Made by a program: the position numbers and the translations under genes. The notes below the pieces were generated by a model. That model saw only the letters and a list, made by a program, of their open reading frames with translations, was not told the origin of the DNA and ran no database searches. A stretch of DNA of 64,000 nucleotides from Nitrososphaerota archaeon. GTDB taxonomy: Archaea; Thermoproteota; Nitrososphaeria_A; Caldarchaeales; JAVZCJ01. Below are positions 16,992 through 26,319 of this stretch, piece by piece. Each line of letters opens with the position of its first letter. Within the stretch, counting starts at the first letter, position 1. The DNA lies in NCBI GenBank assembly GCA_038874475.1, contig JAVZCJ010000009.1:1-64000 (forward strand). The letters run 5' to 3'.

Positions 16992-18081
16992 AATAGAGAG
17001 GAACAAATGTTAATATTAAAATAAGAATAACTATACTTAATGCCATTTTCCTACTTTTAGAAAGAGGGGAATATTCATCTAAAGGTGGTATATCTATTGT
17101 TTGTGGCATTAAAAATAATAATAATAAAGCCATAAACCAATACCCTGTTATACTCATAAATATTATTGATACATAAGAAGCTATTTTATGTTTCTTTCTT
17201 GATAAAAAAGATCTAAATATTCTTCCACCATCTAATTGCCATATTGGAAGAAGATTTAATGCTGTAACAATCGATCCAAGCCATGCTGCAAATCCTATTG
17301 GTGTAAAAATTAATCCTTCAAAATTTTTCATAAATGGCTCTAATATTATTTCTAATAAATTGAATAATAGTGGCATTGGCAATCTTCCTACATATCCTAA
17401 TTTTTCCCATTCTGCTATTTGTGGTAAAGATGCTGGAAGCGCTGTGAGAAATGCAAATATTCCAACAATGATTGTCATTAAAAAACTTACTATTGGTCCA
17501 CTAAAACCCATATCAAATAAATCATCTCTATTTGTAGCTGGTTCTGTTGAAATTATTATCGCCCCAAAAGTTGGCATAACTCCTGGTATGCCTGGTATAA
17601 AATATGGTAAACTTGTATCTATTTTATCTTTTTTAGAAGAATATTTATGGCTTAATTCATGTAAACCAAAAATAGATAATACAGCTATAGTGAATATTGC
17701 AGCTTCACTAGCTATTTTAAAAGGTGTAAGTGGTCCAATAAGTTCTTCATAAACTGGAGATATAGATTTTAGTGTTCCATCTATGAATACTGTTAAAATT
17801 GTTACAACAAATAATATGTATGGCGTTTTTGTCTTTTTTATTGGTTGTCTAATAAATTGATTTATCTTTAGAATTAATTTTTCTCCATTTTTTCTCATTA
17901 TAGGAATTAAATTCATTTCTTTTAAATCTTCTACAAGTTTTTTAAATTCTTCTTTATAATTTCCTTCAGATAATACAAATGTTAATACTCCATATTCATA
18001 GTATAGATCTTCTACTTTAAATCTAGAATTAACTATAGCTTTTACTTTTTCAAGCTTATCTTCGTATATATATGAACACAT
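16978..18081 (-). CDS. Site-2-type intramembrane zinc metalloprotease (M50)
   Basis: Integral membrane protease. An N-terminal soluble domain of about 85 residues precedes six or so hydrophobic segments. The zinc motif HELSH is at 141-145 and the third ligand region NLLPIWQLDGGRI lies near residue 285. PGVMPTFGAII and FDMGFSGPIVSF are family-typical. The length of 367 matches archaeal and plant EGY-like members. Likely role is cleaving membrane-anchored regulators; the substrate is unknown. It overlaps the LarA-like gene end. Confidence 0.88.
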   Translation of the reverse strand: MCSYIYEDKLEKVKAIVNSRFKVEDLYYEYGVLTFVLSEGNYKEEFKKLVEDLKEMNLIPIMRKNGEKLILKINQFIRQPIKKTKTPYILFVVTILTVFIDGTLKSISPVYEELIGPLTPFKIASEAAIFTIAVLSIFGLHELSHKYSSKKDKIDTSLPYFIPGIPGVMPTFGAIIISTEPATNRDDLFDMGFSGPIVSFLMTIIVGIFAFLTALPASLPQIAEWEKLGYVGRLPMPLLFNLLEIILEPFMKNFEGLIFTPIGFAAWLGSIVTALNLLPIWQLDGGRIFRSFLSRKKHKIASYVSIIFMSITGYWFMALLLLFLMPQTIDIPPLDEYSPLSKSRKMALSIVILILILTFVPLYSILL

Positions 18082-18206
18082 TTTCTTTATTGTCTAAAAT
18101 ATTTATTGATTAAAAAACTTTTATTCAATGATTTTTATATTAAAGTAAAAATTTATCTATTTTAATTAAAATTCTATAATTAGAAAATTAGAGAGGGCTA
18201 AAAGGA

Positions 18207-18731
18207 TTGTTTTATACTTTATTAAGCTTATTATCAATATTTTTAAATGAAGGGAATTTTATTAATATAAGGAATGCTGAAAAAAAAGATTTAATAAAAG
18301 TTATTGAAATAAATAGACGTTGTCTTCCAGAAAATTATTCTTATACATTTTTTGAAGCTATTTTAAAAGATTATCCAAAATCTTTCTTTGTAGCAGAAAC
18401 TTATGAAGGAGAAATCGTAGGATATGTTATGTGTAGAGTTGAAAGAGTATTATCCAAAATTAGTTCCTTTAGAATTAAAAAGAGTGGGCATATAATTTCT
18501 ATAGCAGTTATACCAGAATATAGAGGAATAGGTATAGGAAAAATGCTTATGCTAAATGCTTTAAAATCTCTTAAAGAAGAATATGGATGTGAAGAAAGCT
18601 TTTTAGAAGTAAGAGTTTCTAATAAAATTGCTATAAAACTTTATTTGGAATTAGGCTATAAAATAGTAGATGTTCTTAAATCATATTACGTTGATGGAGA
18701 AGATGCTTATATGATGGTAAAAGCTTTATAA
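18207..18731 (+). CDS. rimI: N-alpha-acetyltransferase (RimI/Ard1 family GNAT)
   Basis: Archaeal N-terminal protein acetyltransferase using acetyl-CoA. ISIAVIPEYRGIGIGKML is the CoA-binding motif A, followed by SFLEVRVSNKIAIKLYLELGY and YYVDGEDAYMM, characteristic of archaeal Ard1/NatA-like enzymes. The only usable start in frame is TTG at 18207, preceded by GAGAGG at 18191-18196. This gives about 20 extra hydrophobic residues before the usual domain start. It is followed 38 nt later by galK. Confidence 0.88.
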   Translation: MFYTLLSLLSIFLNEGNFINIRNAEKKDLIKVIEINRRCLPENYSYTFFEAILKDYPKSFFVAETYEGEIVGYVMCRVERVLSKISSFRIKKSGHIISIAVIPEYRGIGIGKMLMLNALKSLKEEYGCEESFLEVRVSNKIAIKLYLELGYKIVDVLKSYYVDGEDAYMMVKAL

Positions 18732-18769
18732 AAATAAATTTATCTTTTAGTTTTTTTATTTTTATCATA

Positions 18770-19954
18770 ATGATTAATGAAAGAATTGAAACAATTAAAG
18801 CTAATTCTTTTTTATTTTCTTCTGCGCCTGCTAGAGCAGATTTTTTAAATACTCATCAAGACTATAAAGGCTTGCCAGTTGTTCCTATTGCTGTAAATCT
18901 TAGAACATATTTTTTTGCAATAAATGAAATTAATGGAAAATTTAAAATAATTAGTTTAAATTTAAAAAGGCAAGGAGTAGATTATATCGATACATTTAGC
19001 ATTCCTAAAGTAAATTTAAAACCTGGAAAATGGTTTGGAAATTATTTAAGAAGCGTGGTTATTGCTTTACAAAAAACTATTAGAAAAAAATTCAATAAAG
19101 GTCTTGAAATATTAATTGAAAGTGAAATTCCAGTAGCAAGTGGATTAGCTAGTAGTGCTGCTTTGGAAGTTGCTTTTACTAAATTGTTAAGTGAATATTA
19201 TAATTTAAATTTATCTCTTGAAGAAATTGCTGAAATTAGTTTTATAGCTGAAAATAAAATTTTTGGAATCCCTTGTGGAAGATTAGATCAATATGGTTCA
19301 TCTTTTGGCAAAGCTATAGTATTATATCCAAAGCCCCCAGTAAAAGTAGAGACATTACCAATAAGCGATATAGATATAATTGTTGTAGATTCTGGTATTA
19401 GGCATAGTGTAGCAGATATTCATCCTAAAAGACAAGAAGAAATTAATATAGGTTTAAAACAATTAATGGAATCTTCTATTGTTCCCAAAAATCTTAAAGA
19501 AAAACTTGGATATAGATTTGATGAACCTAAATGGGATAAAATAAAAATAGAGGAAATTGAAAAATATTTAGAATTAATAAATAATATTTCAGCTAAACGT
19601 ATTCTATATACTATAAAAACTCATGAATCAACATTAAAAGCAATTGAAATAATTAAATCAGGTATGATAAAAAATAAATTGGAAGAATTAGGAAAAATAA
19701 TGAATGAACAACATGAATTTATGAAAGATTTATATGATTTAAGCCTTCCAAAAATAGAAGAAATAAGAAATGAAATGTTAAATGCTGGAGCATTAGGAGT
19801 TAAAATAAGTGGTGCAGGTTTAGGCGGCTGTCTTATAGGAATTGTAAAAGAAAAAGAAGAAGGAAATAAAATAGTTGAATCAGCAATAAAAGCTGGTGCT
19901 ACAAATGGATGGATATTAAAAATAGATGAAGGTGTTAAAGCAGAATGGAGGTAA
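18770..19954 (+). CDS. galK: Galactokinase-like GHMP kinase
   Basis: Phosphorylates galactose at C1 (Leloir route). FSSAPARADFLNTHQDYKG replaces the canonical GEHxDY substrate signature with NTHQDY but keeps the His-x-Asp-Tyr. The ATP loop is PVASGLASSAALEVA, and the third GHMP motif is VKISGAGLGGCLIG. The length of 394 fits. galT follows after 6 nt, so both act in one pathway. The Glu-to-Asn change leaves a related sugar (for example N-acetylgalactosamine or glucuronate) possible. Confidence 0.85.
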   Translation: MINERIETIKANSFLFSSAPARADFLNTHQDYKGLPVVPIAVNLRTYFFAINEINGKFKIISLNLKRQGVDYIDTFSIPKVNLKPGKWFGNYLRSVVIALQKTIRKKFNKGLEILIESEIPVASGLASSAALEVAFTKLLSEYYNLNLSLEEIAEISFIAENKIFGIPCGRLDQYGSSFGKAIVLYPKPPVKVETLPISDIDIIVVDSGIRHSVADIHPKRQEEINIGLKQLMESSIVPKNLKEKLGYRFDEPKWDKIKIEEIEKYLELINNISAKRILYTIKTHESTLKAIEIIKSGMIKNKLEELGKIMNEQHEFMKDLYDLSLPKIEEIRNEMLNAGALGVKISGAGLGGCLIGIVKEKEEGNKIVESAIKAGATNGWILKIDEGVKAEWR

Positions 19955-19960
19955 AGAATA

Positions 19961-20959
19961 TTGAGTAATGAATTAAGATGGAATCCTTTATTAGGCACAT
20001 GGATAATAGTATCTAGTAAACGTAAAATTAGACCTTGGAGAATTGAAGAATGCCCTTTTTGTCCAGGGACTCCTGAAACAGGATATAATTGGCAAACACT
20101 TATTTTAGATAATCTTTATCCAACTTTAAGAATAGATCCTGAAACTTCTAGAGAAAGCTTTGATATTTATAAAATTAAGCCTGGATATGGATATTGTAAA
20201 ATAGTTATAGAAGTTCCTGAACATACTGGCGATTTGGATAGTATTCCATTTGAAAATTTAATTAATTATCTTAAAGATTTGAAAGAAGAAAATATTAAAC
20301 TTTGTAATGATAAAAAAATACGCTATGTAGCTTGTTTTCGTAATAAAGGTGAAATAATAGGTGTATCTCTTACGCATCCACATTCACAAATTTATGCTCT
20401 TCCATTTATTCCTCCTAGAATAAGAATAGAATTAAAGAATGCAAAAAAATTTTATAAAGAAAAAAATAAATGCCTTTTTTGTCATATAATCGAATTAGAG
20501 AAAAAAGAATTTAATCGATTATTATATTCAAATAAATCTTTCATAAGCTTCTTACCATTTTTTGCTATGTGGCCTTATGAAGTTCATATATATTCTAAGA
20601 AACATATAGGAAATATTATTGAATTAAATAATGAAGAAATAGAAGATTTAGCAGATATGATTAAAATAATTGTTGCAATGTATAATTCCCTTTTTGATTT
20701 TAGTTTGCCATATATTATGTTTATTCATAATTCTCCATGTAGAAAAAATTATCCGTATTATCATTTTCATATAGAATTTTATCCAATCCATAGGTCAAAA
20801 GATAAATTAAAATATGCTGCTGGAATAGAATGGGGTGCATGGGTATTTACATATGATGATATTCCAGAGAATAAAGCTAAAGAATTAAAAGAAGCTTTAA
20901 ATAAAGCTTTAAAGAAATTAGAGAATGAAGAATATAGAGCTAAAGGTACTATTTTTTAA
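19961..20959 (+). CDS. galT: Galactose-1-phosphate uridylyltransferase
   Basis: Exchanges UMP between UDP-glucose and galactose-1-phosphate. ELRWNPLLGTWIIVS is the typical start, CPFCPGTPE provides zinc ligands, and the active site is HPHSQIYALPF, with the nucleophilic second His. A second CxxC (CLFCH) and the C-terminal HIHSK/HFHIEFYP region follow. The start is TTG, 6 nt after galK. No galE is visible in the window. Confidence 0.9.
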   Translation: MSNELRWNPLLGTWIIVSSKRKIRPWRIEECPFCPGTPETGYNWQTLILDNLYPTLRIDPETSRESFDIYKIKPGYGYCKIVIEVPEHTGDLDSIPFENLINYLKDLKEENIKLCNDKKIRYVACFRNKGEIIGVSLTHPHSQIYALPFIPPRIRIELKNAKKFYKEKNKCLFCHIIELEKKEFNRLLYSNKSFISFLPFFAMWPYEVHIYSKKHIGNIIELNNEEIEDLADMIKIIVAMYNSLFDFSLPYIMFIHNSPCRKNYPYYHFHIEFYPIHRSKDKLKYAAGIEWGAWVFTYDDIPENKAKELKEALNKALKKLENEEYRAKGTIF

Positions 20960-20997
20960 TAAAAAATAGAATTAATGAAGATTTTAAATTAAATTCT

Positions 20998-21318
20998 TCA
21001 TTCTAATTCTAAATTATGAGAAATAACATTTATTATTGGGATGCTTAGCGTATTTGGATCGAGTGAAATATTATCGCCAAAACTTATTTTTCCAGTAGTT
21101 CTATTAAAATAAACAAATTTATTCTTTATAGGTTCTGCTATTTTAGTATAGAAAATAACTGGTATATTGCTTGGAACTATTTCAAAAAATACAAATGCTA
21201 TATTTTCATTTTCTTCTTTTTTAAAAATATTTATGAATGATATTGGTAATGAAGAAGCTAAAACTACTATTTCATCAAAACTTTTTATTTCTATTAAAAT
21301 ATTCTTTTTCCTTTCCAT
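20998..21318 (-). CDS. Hypothetical protein
   Basis: 106 residues, no recognised domain. Alternating hydrophobic strands (IEIKSFDEIVVLASSLP, IAFVFFEIVPSNIPVIFY) suggest a small alpha/beta or beta-sandwich fold. It has an ATG start and coherent codon use. It is convergent with galT and lies 40 nt from the sRNA, whose minus-strand transcript would start upstream of it. Function unknown. Confidence 0.5.
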   Translation of the reverse strand: MERKKNILIEIKSFDEIVVLASSLPISFINIFKKEENENIAFVFFEIVPSNIPVIFYTKIAEPIKNKFVYFNRTTGKISFGDNISLDPNTLSIPIINVISHNLELE

Positions 21319-21357
21319 TTTAAATAAAAAATATATTGGAAGCTTTTAAATTTTTAT

Positions 21358-21426
21358 TTTTCGCCCTCAGAAACCCTGTGCTTTCATCATCTTTTCTCTA
21401 GTGAGCTGGTTTCATCATTGAGCAAA
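21358..21426 (-). ncRNA. Box C/D methylation guide sRNA
   Basis: On the minus strand: box C ATGATGA (21412-21418), a guide segment, C' GATGATGA (21384-21391), a 13 nt guide AAGCACAGGGTTT and box D CTGA (21367-21370). The D' box is degenerate (CTAG region). The flanks TTTGCTC and GGGCGAAA can pair as a terminal stem with one bulge. This is the archaeal layout and one of the few GC-rich spots in the window. The first guide contains CCAGCTCAC, complementary to GUGAGCUGG, close to the conserved sequence beside the 23S peptidyl-transferase loop (recalled, not searched). Confidence 0.8.
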
Positions 21427-21456
21427 TATTATTTTAAAAAAGTATTATTTTAATTT

Positions 21457-22170
21457 TTAAATTGCTTTTATTTTATTTATATCTATTTTTGAACCTAAAA
21501 ATATTGTAATATGAGGTAAATTATAAAATTCTACATTAATTTTTTCAAGAAAATCTTTTAATGCTCTTACATAAAGTATTGTACAATATTCATTCGAATG
21601 AATTTTCGTTTCATATAAAGATAATATTATTGGTAAAATGATTATTTTTATAGAACCTTTATTATAAATTTTTTCTAATATTTTTTCTAAAACTTTTGCT
21701 CTAAAATATTGTTTTTCACTTATAATTTCTAAATTCTTTCCTGTTAATGGCTTATTCCATCTTTTACAATCAAATAATAATATTAAATTTTCTTTTATTG
21801 CTAAAATGTCTATTTCTATTCTTTTTCTATTTTCTTTAATTCTAAAATTTTCAGCAATATCGTATCCATAAATATATAATATTTTTGAAGAAAATTTCTC
21901 AAAATCTTTCCAATTTAAGAATTTAGCTAATTCCTCTATATTTACTCCAGAAGCTAATGCTTCAAAAGCAATGGATAATTTTTCACTTTCATTTATTGAA
22001 ATTTCTTGATTTATTTTTAAATTAATATTTTTCAAAACTTCTTCCAATACATTTTTCGAAACATTTGAATATTCCATTAATTCTTTAAAAGAAAATTTTT
22101 CCTTATTCTTAATAAGTTTAAGTATGTTTAATAATATTCTTTGTTTAACTTCAGTTTTTATACTAGACAA
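21457..22170 (-). CDS. Putative PD-(D/E)xK nuclease-fold protein with N-terminal HTH
   Basis: 237 residues. Residues 1-55 look like a helix-turn-helix (FKELMEYSNVSKNVLEEVLK). The central part has RIEIDILAIKENLILLFDCKRW, the Mrr/RecB-like pattern of Asp, a hydrophobic strand, then D-C-K in place of the usual E-x-K, which may keep metal binding. No methyltransferase gene is next to it, so a stand-alone restriction system is unlikely; a repair or house-cleaning nuclease or an inactive member is possible. A short leader gap separates it from the Cys-rich gene upstream on the same strand. Confidence 0.55.
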   Translation of the reverse strand: MSSIKTEVKQRILLNILKLIKNKEKFSFKELMEYSNVSKNVLEEVLKNINLKINQEISINESEKLSIAFEALASGVNIEELAKFLNWKDFEKFSSKILYIYGYDIAENFRIKENRKRIEIDILAIKENLILLFDCKRWNKPLTGKNLEIISEKQYFRAKVLEKILEKIYNKGSIKIIILPIILSLYETKIHSNEYCTILYVRALKDFLEKINVEFYNLPHITIFLGSKIDINKIKAI

Positions 22171-22215
22171 TTTATTTACTTTTATTGATTATATTGTATT
22201 TAAATATATCTACTT

Positions 22216-22518
22216 TTAAATTCCTAATTTTTCAAGTTTTTTCTTTGCTTTAGCTATAGCTTCAGCTTTCATTAAAGATACTTCTTCAGGTGAAACTTCT
22301 TCAATTGTTTTTCTTTTAATTTTTAAAGCGCATATTCCATTTGGTAATAGTTTTCTTTGTAAACATACAGCATATTTGCATTTACCACCTATGCATATAT
22401 CGTTGGCCCATTTACATATGTATTTTTTAGACCTAGCATCTAAAGATTTTTGAGCGCAACGAAAAAATCTGCAAGAGGGCTTACAAAATTTTTCCTCAGA
22501 ATTAGCCAAATTTTTCAC
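22216..22518 (-). CDS. Small cysteine-rich protein
   Basis: 100 residues with eight Cys in the first 65 (spacings of roughly C-x3-C-x4-C and C-x4-C-x4-C) and a lysine-rich helical tail EAIAKAKKKLEKLG. The cysteines could hold one or two zinc ions or an Fe-S cluster. I do not recognise the family by name. It is first in a two-gene minus-strand unit with the nuclease-like protein. Confidence 0.6.
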   Translation of the reverse strand: MKNLANSEEKFCKPSCRFFRCAQKSLDARSKKYICKWANDICIGGKCKYAVCLQRKLLPNGICALKIKRKTIEEVSPEEVSLMKAEAIAKAKKKLEKLGI

Positions 22519-22621
22519 GCCCTAAAATTTTTTCAACCTTTTAACCTAAATTTAATATTTTATTTTATGCTATATAAATATTTAAATTTTTTAATTCTTA
22601 AACCTCATTTAAGACTTATTT

Positions 22622-24337
22622 TTATTTCCTTATCAGTCTTTTCTTTCTTGTTATAATTGGATAAAGATATATTAAAAATATTATGAAAAATGATATACTT
22701 ATTAAAAATATTATAAGAATATCCATCTTTATTATTGAATTGAAAATTTTAACTATGGGTTTTAAAATAATATTTTTAATAAGTGGGCCTTCAATATAGA
22801 ATGTATCTGTATAATATTCTTCATTATTTATGAAAATGCTTATTTTAACTTTTCCTGGATAAGGAATTATAATTTTTAAAGAATTATTCATCATTTTATT
22901 AGAAAAAATATTTTCTTCATTAAAATCTATTTTTACATATGCTTCTTCTAAATTATTTCCAAGAAAATCTTTAATAAATATTTCAATTGGAATATTCAAA
23001 TTAACATTTTCTATGATTTTTTCTGGATTATCTATTTTTATTTTTTCTTGAAATACTGTAATATTGTTTTTTATAATTATTATATCATATCCACCGTACA
23101 GAAGTTTTAATATAGTTGTACCATCGCTATTAGTAATGCTTTCATAAATTCTATCGATATCTGCTTTATCTGTCAATTTTATTTTAGCATTTTCAATAGG
23201 TTTCCCAATTCTATCAAGAATAGTAATTTTAACTTCTTTTAATGGAACAATTATTTTCTTTACTTCTTCATGCGAAGCTAATGTAAGATTAGCTTCAATT
23301 ATTTCTTCTCCACCTCTTAAAACTTTCACAAAATATTCTCCAACATTTTTTGATAATGGCATTTCTTCTATTTTTGCTTCCCCATTAATATCTGTATTTA
23401 TTCTTTTAAAATTTGATAAATATCTATGAGAAAAAACTAATGTTACATTTTTTAATGGTTTTTGATCAGAATCTACTACTTTTGTTATTATCCTTCCTAC
23501 TTCACATATAGCATTTAAACTAATACTTTTATCTACGATTTTTGTTTCATTATAAACAATTCCTCCATTAACTTCTACATTTATTCTATATTCTCCAACA
23601 TTTTCTATGCTTGATGAAGGTATTTGCTCAAAACTTACTTTTCCATCAACACTTAATAATGTTCTGCTTACATTCTTCCCTTTATTATAGATCATTACTT
23701 TTGCTTTATCAATAGGTCGCCCTTCTAAATTCACAACAGAAATATTTATATTTACAAGATTTGCTGTAAGCTTAATTGGTCCAACTGGTATATACAATTC
23801 TCTTGAAGCTACTAAATATCCTTCATTATAAACTTCTAAAACATATTTATCTATTCTTTCTAAAATTGAATATGGCAATTTCTCAAAAACAATAATTCCT
23901 GAACTATTTGTTTCTCCTTTTTTAGTAAAATTACCTAATGGGCATTTTAAAGTAACTTCTCTATTTTTTAGAGGTTTTCCATCAAGATCTACTATTGTAA
24001 CAGTTAAACTTCCAAATGGAACAATTAATACTACTTCATTTTTTTCAGGAAAAGAAACTTCTGTAGTATTTAATCTTAACCCTTCATATAAAACAGATAT
24101 GTTATATTTCCCTTTTCCTATATCTTTAAATTCTGCCCATCCAGAAGAATTTGTTAAAAATCTATGTACATAAGTTTTATTTTCTAATAAAACATCCATA
24201 TTTCCTTGAGGTATTCCATTTTGATCTATAACTAAGACTTTTAAGCTTAAACTATTTTCTTCAGCATTAGCAATATGTAAATTTAATATTAAAAATAAAG
24301 AAAAAATTGTTAATAAAATTAATGTTTTTTTCTGCAT
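22622..24337 (-). CDS. Surface protein with about six Ig-like/CarboxypepD-regulatory repeats
   Basis: Signal peptide (residues 1-25, cleavage near ANAEEN), then six repeats of roughly 85 residues. Each begins with a strand like VLVIDQNGIPQGNMDVLL, VTIVDLDGKPLKNREVTL, ISVVNLEGRPIDKAKVMI, TKVVDSDQKPLKNVTLVF, ITILDRIGKPIENAKIKL or IKDFLGNNLEEAYVKI, followed by a G-x-A/I-x-F strand. These are transthyretin-like beta-sandwich domains. A C-terminal transmembrane helix (about 540-560) and a KKRLIRK tail anchor it. Many N-x-S/T sites suggest N-glycosylation. It is likely an outward-facing stalk or adhesion protein. Monocistronic. Confidence 0.75.
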   Translation of the reverse strand: MQKKTLILLTIFSLFLILNLHIANAEENSLSLKVLVIDQNGIPQGNMDVLLENKTYVHRFLTNSSGWAEFKDIGKGKYNISVLYEGLRLNTTEVSFPEKNEVVLIVPFGSLTVTIVDLDGKPLKNREVTLKCPLGNFTKKGETNSSGIIVFEKLPYSILERIDKYVLEVYNEGYLVASRELYIPVGPIKLTANLVNINISVVNLEGRPIDKAKVMIYNKGKNVSRTLLSVDGKVSFEQIPSSSIENVGEYRINVEVNGGIVYNETKIVDKSISLNAICEVGRIITKVVDSDQKPLKNVTLVFSHRYLSNFKRINTDINGEAKIEEMPLSKNVGEYFVKVLRGGEEIIEANLTLASHEEVKKIIVPLKEVKITILDRIGKPIENAKIKLTDKADIDRIYESITNSDGTTILKLLYGGYDIIIIKNNITVFQEKIKIDNPEKIIENVNLNIPIEIFIKDFLGNNLEEAYVKIDFNEENIFSNKMMNNSLKIIIPYPGKVKISIFINNEEYYTDTFYIEGPLIKNIILKPIVKIFNSIIKMDILIIFLISISFFIIFLIYLYPIITRKKRLIRK

Positions 24338-24525
24338 CTTTCTTCACTCTTCTCTAAGTTTCTTTTATCAATTTAATTCTAATATAAAAGTTTATTTTCA
24401 TTTTTCTTTTTTTAAAAAGAAAAATCATTGTTTCATTTTGAAAAAAACAAGAATAACTAAAGGATTAAAAAGATAATTTAAAGGAAATTACATTATAAAA
24501 GCCTAAATTGTTATTATTTTTTATC

Positions 24526-25572
24526 TTACGTATTTTTAAATTTTTCTCTCCATTTTATAATCGCTTGCGGATTAAGTGTTGTTTCAGGTACTTGTCCTCT
24601 TAATGCTTTAATGCAACAATTAACTTGTGCTAGTGTTAATGCTCTTTCCATTTCAGGAGTTAATCCGGAAACATGGGGAGAAAATACCAATTTATCATAA
24701 ATTTCTGGAGATAATAATGGAGAATTTATTGGAGGTTCTTTTTCAAAAACATCTAATGCAGCTCCAGCAATCCATCCTTCTTTTAATGCTTTTGCTAAAG
24801 CATTTTCATCTATTATTGCTCCTCTTGCAGTGTTAATAATGTATGCATTATTCTTCATCTTTTTTAATATTTCTTCATTAATCATATGCTTAGTTTCAGT
24901 TGTTAAAATTGTATGAATACATAAAAAGTCAGATTCTCTAATCAATGTATCAAAATCTACCATATTAACATCAAGTAGCAATTCTTTCTCTCTTGAAACA
25001 TATGGATCATATACAATTATCTTAACTCCCCAAGGTTTCATTAATTTTGCAACATAAGAGCCAATCCTTCCAAATCCAAGTATACCAATAGTTTTTCCTC
25101 TTATATAAACTCCTCTTAATTTATCATAATTGCTTAACCATTTATTTTCTTTAACATTCCTATCACATATTAAAATTCTTTTTGCTATAGCTAATAATCT
25201 TGCAACAGTGCCTTCTGCTACACCAATATAATCTTCTGGAACTGGCGTGTTTGCTACTATTACACCATATTTTGTAGCTCCTTCAATATCAATATTATCA
25301 ACACCTACTCCTGCTTTAACTACAATTTTCAATCTTGGTAAATTTGCAAAAATTCTTTCAGTAAGTCTTTCTCTTGCAATTAATAATATAGCATCAAAAT
25401 CTTTTCCTTTATCAATTATTTCATCTTCAGAATAGGGTTTATCTGCTTCTGTTTGAAGTCTGCCAATTTCAACACTAATACCTTTCTTTTCAAGAATTTC
25501 TTTACCTTCTAAATAAATATCTGGCATTGGTTCGATCCACCATACGCTTTTATCTTTTAATTCAGAATTCAT
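24526..25572 (-). CDS. D-isomer-specific 2-hydroxyacid dehydrogenase (SerA-like)
   Basis: NAD-dependent 2-hydroxyacid dehydrogenase. The nucleotide motif is GILGFGRIGSYVAKLM. The catalytic Arg is in NTARGAIIDE, the Glu in DVFEKEPP and the His in SPHVSGLT. At 348 residues it lacks the C-terminal ACT domain of long SerA proteins. It could be phosphoglycerate dehydrogenase or act on glyoxylate, hydroxypyruvate or a sugar acid. A long degraded intergenic region lies upstream. Confidence 0.87.
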   Translation of the reverse strand: MNSELKDKSVWWIEPMPDIYLEGKEILEKKGISVEIGRLQTEADKPYSEDEIIDKGKDFDAILLIARERLTERIFANLPRLKIVVKAGVGVDNIDIEGATKYGVIVANTPVPEDYIGVAEGTVARLLAIAKRILICDRNVKENKWLSNYDKLRGVYIRGKTIGILGFGRIGSYVAKLMKPWGVKIIVYDPYVSREKELLLDVNMVDFDTLIRESDFLCIHTILTTETKHMINEEILKKMKNNAYIINTARGAIIDENALAKALKEGWIAGAALDVFEKEPPINSPLLSPEIYDKLVFSPHVSGLTPEMERALTLAQVNCCIKALRGQVPETTLNPQAIIKWREKFKNT

Positions 25573-26319
25573 TCTTATTCCTCCTTTATTCTATAATAAC
25601 TTGATAATATTCAATTTAAAGATTTAAAACTTTTCACACATGCTTTGATTAACTTAATCATTTTTTATTTTTAATTACAAAATTCATTTTCAAATCTTTA
25701 GGTATATTAATAGAATTAAGGATTTCGGAAAATAGATTTTTAAAAAAATAGTTAAAGAAATTGAAATAAAATGCTCCCCTGTGCTAATTCCTGCTTATGC
25801 TATTACATTTTTAACATTTGCTTCAACTTTAGCAATGTATAAAAGAAAAAGCTGGGAAGAGGTGGGAATAAGGGAGTTCCATGAGTAAAATTATTTCTTC
25901 TTTTAACAGCCACCTTTGAGTAGCTGATTTTAGAATAGAGGAGAGTCTCTATGACATGTAAAAGAAATATATATTCAAAATGGATAGAAAAGAAGAAAGA
26001 AAGGTTTGAAAAATATATTGAAAAAAGTATAAAAAATATTTTTAAAAACAAGAAGAAAATTTAGAAAGAATATTAATAAAGAATGAATTGAAGAATATTC
26101 AAAAATATTTGATTATAAAGAGGGGGAAGTAGTAGCAATAGAGAAAGGAATATTTATTGAAGAAGGAGAAGTTATTTATAGTCCAAAGTATGTTTCTCCA
26201 ATAATAAAGAAAATATTGTTATCTTTACAGTGGCTTTAAAAATTTAATATTTATTATTCATTTAATAACTAAGAAAGAAAAATTTAATATTTTTAAATCT
26301 TACATAAAAATGATAAAAT
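25573..26319. other. 747 bp gene-poor stretch with remnants of coding sequence
   Basis: No intact gene. Two plus-strand open pieces look like relics: 25739-25888, whose frame has a hydrophobic run and ends KRKSWEEVGIREFHE, and about 26093-26239, ending IIKKILLSLQWL. Both lack a plausible start, and stops separate them. A lysine-rich stretch between them is interrupted by stops. The last 60 bp hold a TATA-like TTTTTAAATC for the gene at 26320. I do not recognise the parent genes. Confidence 0.45.

Noticed and set aside
24400-24425. Perfect 11 bp inverted repeat of T5CT5 and A5GA5
   Set aside because: Made almost only of A and T, expected by chance in this DNA; no partner repeats and no positional logic.
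25803-26051. Minus-strand 82-codon frame in the degraded region
   Set aside because: No ribosome site, Phe/Ser/Lys-heavy composition typical of random AT-rich sequence, and it opposes the coding-like remnants.
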